A DNA stretch of 64,000 nucleotides, taken from contig CAWKFA010000002.1 of the NCBI GenBank assembly GCA_963848825.1, positions 1 through 64,000 of the forward strand. Direction: 5' to 3'. Shown one piece after another: positions 57,211 to 64,000 of this stretch. This DNA is from CAVVSQ01 sp963848825 (GTDB taxonomy: Bacteria > Planctomycetota > Planctomycetia > Gemmatales > Gemmataceae). Positions within the stretch are counted from its first letter, which is position 1. Every line of letters starts with the position of its first letter. The translations under genes and the position numbers were made by a program. The notes below the pieces were generated by a model. That model ran no database searches. It saw nothing but the letters and a program-made list of their open reading frames with translations, and was not told the DNA's origin.

Positions 57211-58271
57211 TCAAAAGTCGTGGATGACCGCCACGAAGATTCGTTCGTTAAAGGGGCGGGCGCCTGTTACGGGAAACTCAATGCCTGTCTGCACCCACCA
57301 GGCTTTCTCCACTCGGCCTGTGGGATTGAAGCGAATGCCCGGCGTGAAACTTATATCGGTATGACCCGAACGCGGGCCATCAAGGTTGGTGGCGCCAAAT
57401 GTTTCCAGGAAAACCGTGAAATCCGCGATCATGGGTGTCTTGGAATCGGTGAGCGTTTTGGCGATGCTGACGTCGTAGCGCATGAGGTTCGCGGGCTTGC
57501 GGTCTGGACCGTCGCCGCGCGGCCCGACGAGATTGGCATACTCGATGTGGTGATACAGTCCCGTGCGCACAGCCCCAGCGTATCGGTCAGGTCCTCGAAA
57601 CCCGCCAGCGTAAAGGCCAATTCAGTCTGCGCGGCATCCACGTGGCTTTGTGGCGTGATCACATGGATCTGGAAGTTGTAAGCACGGTCGTTGGTATCGA
57701 TGAGCTGAAGCCGCGTCGAAGCGTCCCAGCGTAAGCCATCGCCGCGGCGTCCATCCACGGCGAGAGGCCGCTGCCATGTATAGAAGGTTTCCAGACCAAG
57801 CTGGAAGCGGCGACTGAAGGCCCACTCCAGGCCGACCGCGGTTTCATGCTCGTCGAACGAGCGCTTCTCCAGGCCGCTGGTATAAGTGTAGTCGACCAAA
57901 AGGATGCGTTCGAGAAAGCCTTGCCGGGACTTGAACAGGTTAAAGCGCGGCGCCCGCCCCTCCCGTTCGCGCTCCTCAAATGGCTCCGACCAGCCCTCTC
58001 CCAGATTGCTCAGCCCGAGGTCGCTCGGCTCAGCGTGATGGTGGCCCTCGCCGTGGGCATCATGGTCGGAATGAGCATCGTGGCCGCCCTGGGCGCCATG
58101 GCTTCCTTCCGCCGCGTGGCCGTCGGCCCCGTGCGTCTCCGCTTTTTCCTGCGCCGCGATGATCTGAAGCATGGGCGGCGCGGTCACAAGGTCGTCGGCC
58201 AGCGCCACGCTTCCACCCGTCCACAACAAGCCGGCTGCCAAAAAGCAGCTCCGCGTCCGGAATTTCATCAT
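57211..58271 (-). CDS. Outer-membrane beta-barrel protein with His-rich N-terminal linker (one frameshift)
   Basis: ATG 58271. Signal peptide 1-26 (MMKFRTRSCFLAAGLLWTGG...ALA). Residues 45-80 are a His/Asp/Gly-rich stretch (DAHSDHDAHGEGHHHAEP). Amphipathic strands follow (RILLVDYTYTSGLEKRSFDE, TAVGLEWAFSRRFQLGLETF). After a shift near 57570 come TGLYHHIEYANLVGPRGDG, RYDVSIAKTLTDS, FTVFLETFGATNL and a final strand ending FVAVIHDF with terminal aromatic Phe. Terminal Phe and alternating strands suggest an outer-membrane barrel. The His-rich segment may bind divalent metal. About 353 residues. No neighbours of related function. Confidence 0.65.
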
Positions 58272-58650
58272 GGGATCCTTCCCTGTTTGGTTGAAGCGCA
58301 GGAACCTGGCGGGCCGCGAACTCCGATCTACGATTTATCGTGTTTTGGTAAAGAATCCGGTTAATAGATTTCACGAAATCCGCAAATGCCGGCTATTACG
58401 TGGCAATTCTGGCAAGTGGGGCGCTTTCGTTCCTTTTTGAAGCGATCCCGCACCCTTTCGCCCACCCATTTCGCCTGACAGAATCCTGCGCGGCTTTTCC
58501 CAAAAAATGACCACATTTCGCCGCGGTTATTCCTTGACGCTGTTTGCCGGCCAGCGTACGCTGGACGGAGCTCGATTGCCGGTAATTCAGGGTGCCGCTG
58601 GCTTTGCGATTTCGCCCCTGATACCGCGATCTTCCTTTTGGTCCACTCTC
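58272..58650. other. Intergenic stretch between divergent genes
   Basis: About 380 bases. The frame of the next gene is open back to 58507, but the part before 58651 lacks a signal peptide pattern and looks non-coding. No further feature is seen. Confidence 0.45.
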
Positions 58651-61034
58651 ATGCGTTTAACGCGTACCTTTGGCTTTTTCTGCCTAACCGCCCTTATTCT
58701 GGCTGCCGCGTTCGTCAGTGCCGATTCGGTGCCACAACCCGTCAAGGGGCCGCCTGCCACCGCAACGCCAGCGGCTGGTGCCGACATTAAACAGTTTGTC
58801 AGCCGCCATTGCGGCACTTGCCACAATAGCGACAATCCGAAAGGCGGCCTCGACCTTGATAAAGTGAGTGGCGACGACGTTGCCGCTCATTCGGAAGTCT
58901 GGGAAAAGGTCGTGCGCAAGCTGACCACACGGCAGATGCCCCCGGCCGGCAAGCCGCGACCGGACGAGCAGACGTATGACGCACTCGTCACCCTGCTCGA
59001 AAGCAGGCTCGACCGCATGGCTGCCGCCCAGCCGAACCCTGGCCGCACCCCTACCCTCCGCCGTCTCAACCGCACCGAATATCAAAACGCCATCCGCGAC
59101 TTGCTGGCACTCGACATCGATGCCGCCGCGCTCTTGCCCGCGGACGAAGCCAATCATGGCTTCGACAGTGCCCCCCTGGGCGATCTTTCGCCCACTCTTC
59201 TGGACCGATACATTACCGCCGCGCAAAGGATCAGCCGCCTGGCGGTTGGGCGAGCGCCGAAAACACCCAATAGCGATACGTTTCGCCCGCAGCCGGACCT
59301 GACTCAGGAAGGGCATGTCGAGGGGTTGCCCGTCGGTACGCGCGGCGGCATGCGTGTGCCGTATGTCTTTCCACGCGACGGCGAGTATGACGTCCAGGTC
59401 TGGCTGACGCGCGACCGCAACGAAAATGTCGAAGGCCTGCGCGAGCCACATGAACTGCAATTTCTGATCGACCGCAAGCACATGGCGTCCTTTACCGTCA
59501 AGCCGGCCAAGAATAATGAGGCCGACGAAAAAGTAGACGCCAAGTTGAAAGCACGCATCACGGTGAGCGCCGGCCCGCACGATCTCGGCGTCACCTTCTT
59601 GCAGAACCCCGCATCGCTGCTGGAAACCAAGCGCCAGCCCTATCAGGCGCACTACAACCTGCATCGCCACCCCCGCATCACGCCTGCCCTTTATCAGGTT
59701 TCGATTACCGGGCCTTACAACCCGACCGGGCGAGCGCACACGCCGAGCCACCAGCGCATCTTTATTTGTGAGCCAACCGGGCCCAAGGACGAAGAGTACT
59801 GTGCTAAAAAGATTCTGGCACCTCTCGTGCGCCGGGCCTATCGCCGGCCGGTCGAGGCAGCCGACCTCGACAAGGCGCTGAAGTTCTTTCGCCAGGGGCG
59901 AAAGGAGGAAGACTTCGATACGGGCATCGAAATGGCCCTGAGCTCCATCCTCGTAAACCCGCAATTCTTGTTCCGAGTCGAACAAACGCCCGCCGGCCTC
60001 GCCACCCCGGGCGCCTATCAGGTGAGCGACCTCGATCTGGCGTCGCGTTTATCGTTTTTCTTGTGGAGCAGTCTACCGGATGACGTGCTTCTCGACCTGG
60101 CCGCGCGGGCGAACTGCACAAGCCCGAAGTGTTTGAAAAACAGGTTCGGCGCTTGCTCGCGGACGAGCGTTCGCGCAACCTCGCCACCAACTTTGCCGCG
60201 CAATGGCTCCATCTACGCAATCTGCATTCGATCACGCCGGACCTGCGGCTATTCCCGGACTTCGACGATAACTTACGCAAGGCCTTCGAGCAGGAAACGG
60301 AGCTCTTTTTCGACAGCCTCGTGCGCGAGGACCGGAGCGCTCTCGATCTCTTGAACGCGGACTACACTTTCCTCAACGAACGCCTGGCCAAGCATTATGA
60401 CGTCCCGCATGTCTATGGCGACCGTTTCCGCCGGGTCGCGCTCGGCGCCGACCGGCAACGCGGCGGGCTGCTGCGCCATGGCAGCATTCTGACGGTTACT
60501 TCCTACGCGACGCGCACCTCGCCGGTTGTGCGTGGCAAGTGGATCCTCGAAAACTTTCTCGGCACGCCGCCACCGCCGCCGCCCGCCAATGTACCTTCCT
60601 TGAACGACAACACCGTGGCGGCCAACTTACCCATCCGCGAACGCCTGGCCGAACATCGCTCGAATGTCGCCTGCGCCGGCTGCCACCGTCTGATCGACCC
60701 TGTGGGCTTCGGCCTCGAACAATTTGATGCCGTGGGCCGCTGGCGCGAAACCGAAGAGGGCAAGCCGGTCGATGCGGCCGGAGGCATGCCTGACGGCAGC
60801 CAGTTCGACGGCGTTGCCGGGCTGGAACGTGCCTTGAAGCAAAGGCCCGAGCTCTTTGGCCGCACCTTGACCGAGAAGTTGTTCACGTTCGCGCTGGGTC
60901 GGGCGCCTGAGGAACATGACGCGCCCGCCATTCGCGCCATCGTCCGCCAGGCGCGGGCGCATGACTACCGTTTGTCGTCGCTGATCTTGGGACTGGCGAC
61001 CAGCATACCCTTTCAGATGAGGAATTCGCAATGA
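58651..61034 (+). CDS. DUF1587/1592/1588/1585-type secreted c-type cytochrome protein (one frameshift)
   Basis: About 794 residues from ATG 58651 with signal peptide MRLTRTFGFFCLTALILAAA...FVSA. Haem site C54-GT-C57-H58 (HCGTCHNSDNPKGGLDLD). DUF1587: LRRLNRTEYQNAIRDLLALD. A carbohydrate-like beta domain follows (MRVPYVFPRDGEYDVQVWLT). Then DUF1595/1592: AKKILAPLVRRAYRRPVEAA, VSDLDLASRLSFFLWSSLPD; DUF1588: GGLLRHGSILTVTSYATRTS, VRGKWILENFLGTPPPPPP; a second CxxCH (CAGCHRLIDPVGFGLEQFDA); DUF1585 at the end (LGRAPEEHDAPAIRAI). A shift near 60110 joins the halves. The gene overlaps the DUF1552 gene by 4 bases, a pair conserved in planctomycetes. The reaction is unknown. Confidence 0.9.
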
Positions 61035-62380
61035 TCGTTACCAAGAAAGCGCTGTCGCGCCGGACATTCCTGCGCGGGGTCGGCGCGGCGCTGGCCTTGC
61101 CTCTGCTGGATGCCATGGTCCCCTCCATGACCGCGCTGGCCGACACGCCTGCCGCGCCGCAACGCCTGCGCCGCCTGGGCTATGTTTACATACCCATGGG
61201 CTGCGACGGCACGCGCTGGACGCCCCCTGGAACCGACCGCCTCGACGAGCTATCGCCCACGCTGGCCCCGCTGGCGCCCGTCAAGGAACACGTGACGATC
61301 ATCTCGAACCTCGAACTGCGCAACGCCTATCCCGGCACCCACGCCACCTCGAACTCCGCGTTCCTGAGCGCCGCCAGGGCCAGGCTCACCGAAAGCGCCG
61401 ACTACTACCTCGGCACCACCGCCGACCAGATCGCGGCCCAGCAAATTGGCCGGGGCACGCAACTCCCATCGCTCGAATTATCGATGGACCTGCTCACCGT
61501 CGCCGGCCAATGTGACAACGGCTACGCCTGTGTCTATCAGAACAACCTGTCCTGGTCGTCGCCGACCACGCCCCTACCCAGCGAGGCTCATCCGCGCATC
61601 GTCTTCGAACGGCTCTTTGGCGACGGCGCCACCGCCGCGGAACGCCGCGCCGCCCTGCGCGGCCGGGCCAGCCTGCTCGACTCCGTGATGGAGGAGTTCA
61701 CACGGCTCAACAACCAACTCGGTGCCGCCGATCGCGCCCGGCTTGCCCGTTACCTGGACACCATCCGCGAAGTGGAGCGGCGCATTCAGCGTGCCGAGGC
61801 CAACGCGGCCGACAATCCGCTTCCCGACCTGGATCGACCCGTCGGCGTGCCGGCTTCCTATGGGGACCACGCACGCTTGATGTTCGATCTGCAGGTGCTG
61901 GCGTTCCAGGGCGATATCACGCGCGTCATCACCTTCCAGCTAGCCCGCGAAACGAGCAACCGGACCTATCCCGAAGTCGGCGTCTCCGATCCCCATCATC
62001 CCCTCACGCATCACGGCAACGACCCCAGAAAGGTCGCCAAGGTCGCCCTCATTAATCGCTTCCACGTCTCGCTGTTCGCGGAATTTATCGCGAAGTTGCG
62101 GGCCACGCCAGAGGGCAACGGCACACTGCTGGACAATTCCCTGTGCATGTATGGCAGCGGCATGGGCAATCCCAACCTGCACGATCATGATAACCTGCCG
62201 ATCATCGTCGCCGGCGGCGCCGCGGGCCGCATGCGCGGCGGCCGGCACATCCGCTTCGCCCAGCCAACGCCCCTGGCAAACCTGCACCTGACCCTGCTCG
62301 ACAAAGTAGGCGTCCGCCTGGACAATTTCGCCGACAGCCGTGGCAAAATGAACGAGCTGTTTGAACCGCTGCCGATGTAG
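61031..62380 (+). CDS. DUF1552 family protein, Tat-exported
   Basis: 449 residues, uninterrupted. The twin-arginine signal is SRRTFLRGVGAALALPLLDA (residues 9-28). Family blocks include YVYIPMGCDGTRWTPPG, LAPVKEHVTIISNLELRNAY, HATSNSAFLSAARA, LPSLELSMDLL, SYNNxLSW-like VYQNNLSWSSPTTPLPSEAH, RIVFERLFGDG, VMEEFTRLNNQLGAADRARL, YLDTIREVERRIQ, DITRVITFQLARETSNRTYP, HHPLTHHGND and LCMYGSGMGNPNLHDHDNLP. DUF1552 proteins are exported and nearly always follow a DUF1592-type cytochrome; a sulfatase-like metal-binding fold has been suggested. The start overlaps the stop of the upstream gene (ATGA). Confidence 0.95.
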   Translation: MIVTKKALSRRTFLRGVGAALALPLLDAMVPSMTALADTPAAPQRLRRLGYVYIPMGCDGTRWTPPGTDRLDELSPTLAPLAPVKEHVTIISNLELRNAYPGTHATSNSAFLSAARARLTESADYYLGTTADQIAAQQIGRGTQLPSLELSMDLLTVAGQCDNGYACVYQNNLSWSSPTTPLPSEAHPRIVFERLFGDGATAAERRAALRGRASLLDSVMEEFTRLNNQLGAADRARLARYLDTIREVERRIQRAEANAADNPLPDLDRPVGVPASYGDHARLMFDLQVLAFQGDITRVITFQLARETSNRTYPEVGVSDPHHPLTHHGNDPRKVAKVALINRFHVSLFAEFIAKLRATPEGNGTLLDNSLCMYGSGMGNPNLHDHDNLPIIVAGGAAGRMRGGRHIRFAQPTPLANLHLTLLDKVGVRLDNFADSRGKMNELFEPLPM

Positions 62381-62427
62381 GCGAGTCGGTGCGCGTGAAG
62401 TGAGCTAGCTTTTCGGAGTCCAAGACG

Positions 62428-63933
62428 ATGGGTAGAACACCAGGCGGCGCCGTGGCCTTGTTGCTTCTCAGCGCCATTCCGGCACTTGCCCAATCTCAGG
62501 CGCCCCTGGCGGATGCCGCGGAGAAAGCGGAGCGCGGGCAACTTGCCGCCTTGCTGAAACAGGGCGCCGACGTCAATGCCGCGCAAATCGATGGCATGAC
62601 CGCACTGCACTGGGCGGTTTACCACGACGATCTTGCCCTCGCCACCCAGTTCGTCAAGGCCGGCGCCGATGTCAAGGTCGCCAACCGCTACGCTGTCACT
62701 CCCCTCTCCCTGGCCTGCACGAACGGCAACACCGACATCGTCAATTTGCTGCTGGCGAAGGGTGCCGATCCGGAAACGACACTCCACGGAGGCGAGACGG
62801 CCCTCATGACCGCGGCACGTACCGGCAAGACCGGCCCTGTGAAAGCACTGCTCGCGCGCGGCGCGGCCGTCAACGCCAAGGACCGCAAGGGACAGACTGC
62901 CCTGATGTGGGCCGCCGCCGAAGGACACGCGGATGTGGTCGCTCTGCTGCTCGAGCGCGGCGCCGAGTTCCGCAAGCCGTTGACTTCCGGCTTTACGCCG
63001 TTGCTTTTCGCGGCGCGCGAGGGGCGCCTCGAGGTCGTGCGCGTGCTGCTCAAGGCGGGGGCGGACGTCAATGAGACGATTGAAACCAAAAAAGCCGTCG
63101 CCAATGGGCCAAAACCCGGCATCAGCGCACTACTCATGGCGGTCGAAAACGGTCACTTCGAGCTGGCCATCGCTCTCGTGAAGGCGGGGGCCGATCCCAA
63201 CGATCAGCGCGCGGGCTACGGCGCTCTGCACATGCTTTCCTGGGTGCGCAAGCCCAACCGCGGCGACGACGAGGAAGGCAACCCGCCCCCCAATGGCTCA
63301 GGTAAGCTGAGCAGCCTCGACTTCGTCAAGGAAATGGTCGCCAACGGAGCCAACGTCAATCTGCCATCCAAAAAGGGACTTCCGGGAAGAGGCATCCTCA
63401 ACAAGCCCGGCGCTACCCCCTTTCTGGCAGCCGCCTCCACCGCCGACATTCAACTCCTGCGTACACTCATCGAAGCAGGTGCCGACACGCTGTTGCCGAA
63501 TGCCCAGGGCACCACGCCCCTCATGGCCGCGGCCGGCGTCGGCGTCGGCGCCCCCGAGGAGGCAGCCGGCACGGAGCCGGAAGTCATGGAAGCCATCGAG
63601 CTGCTGTTAAAGCACGGCGCCGACGTGAATGCGGTAGACAAGAACGGCGAAACGGTAATGCACGGCGCCGCCTATCGCAACCAGCCCAAGGTCGTCAAGC
63701 TGCTGGCCGACAAGGGCTCTAAAATCGAAGTCTGGAACCACGCCAACAAGACCGGCCTGACGCCCATCGTAATCGCCGAAGGTTACCGCCCGGGCCTAAA
63801 CTTCAGGCCCGCCCCCGAGACCGTCGCCGCCCTCCATCAAGTCATGATCGCGGCCGGCATGACCCCGCCGCCACCCTCAGCCCCACGTTCCCTGAACAAC
63901 TACGACGCCCCGTCCAAGAAAAAAGCGCCGTGA
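62428..63933 (+). CDS. Exported ankyrin-repeat protein
   Basis: 501 residues, uninterrupted. Signal peptide MGRTPGGAVALLLLSAIPAL...AQS. About ten ankyrin repeats, for example DGMTALHWAVYHDDLALATQ, AVTPLSLACTNGNTDIVNLL, GETALMTAARTGKTGPVKAL, GQTALMWAAAEGHADVVALL, GFTPLLFAAREGRLEVVRVL and NGETVMHGAAYRNQPKVVKL. A Pro-rich C-terminal tail (PPPPSAPRSLNNYDAPSKKK) follows. It starts 47 bases after the DUF1552 gene and is probably in the same operon. An exported ankyrin protein with a DUF1592/DUF1552 pair is a recurring planctomycete arrangement, so it may scaffold the complex in the periplasm. Confidence 0.9.
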   Translation: MGRTPGGAVALLLLSAIPALAQSQAPLADAAEKAERGQLAALLKQGADVNAAQIDGMTALHWAVYHDDLALATQFVKAGADVKVANRYAVTPLSLACTNGNTDIVNLLLAKGADPETTLHGGETALMTAARTGKTGPVKALLARGAAVNAKDRKGQTALMWAAAEGHADVVALLLERGAEFRKPLTSGFTPLLFAAREGRLEVVRVLLKAGADVNETIETKKAVANGPKPGISALLMAVENGHFELAIALVKAGADPNDQRAGYGALHMLSWVRKPNRGDDEEGNPPPNGSGKLSSLDFVKEMVANGANVNLPSKKGLPGRGILNKPGATPFLAAASTADIQLLRTLIEAGADTLLPNAQGTTPLMAAAGVGVGAPEEAAGTEPEVMEAIELLLKHGADVNAVDKNGETVMHGAAYRNQPKVVKLLADKGSKIEVWNHANKTGLTPIVIAEGYRPGLNFRPAPETVAALHQVMIAAGMTPPPPSAPRSLNNYDAPSKKKAP

Positions 63934-64000
63934 TTACGACGATCCCAGGGTTGGGGAACGCCCGGGGTCAGGTTAATCACACGTCCAAATACACCGAAGG

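Noticed and set aside
1..64000. tRNA and rRNA genes
   Set aside because: No cloverleaf with a TTCGA-type T loop and CCA-side acceptor pairing, and no rRNA-like stretch, was recognised by eye on either strand.

Overview
The window looks like a chromosomal segment of a planctomycete, probably Gemmataceae-like. The evidence is an operon of a DUF1587/1592/1588/1585-type cytochrome protein with a Tat-exported DUF1552 protein, a giant FG-GAP/VCBS protein with an N-terminal LEDRxxPS motif, a PEP-CTERM protein, an ECF sigma factor beside a zinc-ribbon Ser/Thr kinase, and zinc-ribbon membrane proteins. No tRNA, rRNA or CRISPR was seen. Many genes, including clpB, ptsI and argA, are split by single-base shifts while long neighbouring reading frames stay open. 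Most of these are probably indel errors in the assembly rather than true pseudogenes, and such genes are annotated over their full span.

Layout. 1-0.5 kb: end of a DEAD-box RNA helicase. 1.2-18.8 kb: accessory island with an IS5-like element, a HEAT-repeat relic, a large zinc-ribbon/trypsin-like protein with three C-terminal repeats, an ISAs1-family element inside an antitoxin-like gene, three group II intron remnants, and a run of small immunity-type genes (Imm1, an Imm35-like protein, MafI, an ankyrin protein, membrane proteins). From 10.8 to 13.7 kb the small genes alternate with relics of a REP-associated tyrosine transposase (RAYT) bounded by inverted repeats. Each of four genes begins 6-31 bases after the right end of such a relic. 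18.4-21 kb: DUF2294 genes with two related terminator leaders, then a TIGR03032-family gene. 21.2-30.1 kb: one giant repeat protein. 30.4-36 kb: a toxin-antitoxin pair, a PEP-CTERM protein, kinase plus sigma factor, and a flippase-like membrane protein framed by long inverted repeats.

36-45.8 kb (minus strand): a compact cluster of carrier protein, acyl-CoA dehydrogenase-like enzyme, amino acid:carrier-protein ligase, DUF1839 protein, GH2 glycosidase, tandem alpha/beta hydrolase, methyltransferase and GT4 glycosyltransferase. It reads as one pathway that loads an amino acid on a carrier protein and acts on a glycan or lipid; the product is unknown. 45.8-54 kb: housekeeping genes argA, an RdgC-like gene, ptsI and clpB. 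54-64 kb: coiled-coil, PQQ-propeller and outer-membrane proteins, then the DUF1592/DUF1552/ankyrin operon, which ends just before the window edge.

The two most interesting regions are the immunity-gene array with RAYT-derived spacers (10.8-15.4 kb) and the amino acid:carrier-protein ligase cluster (36-45.8 kb).
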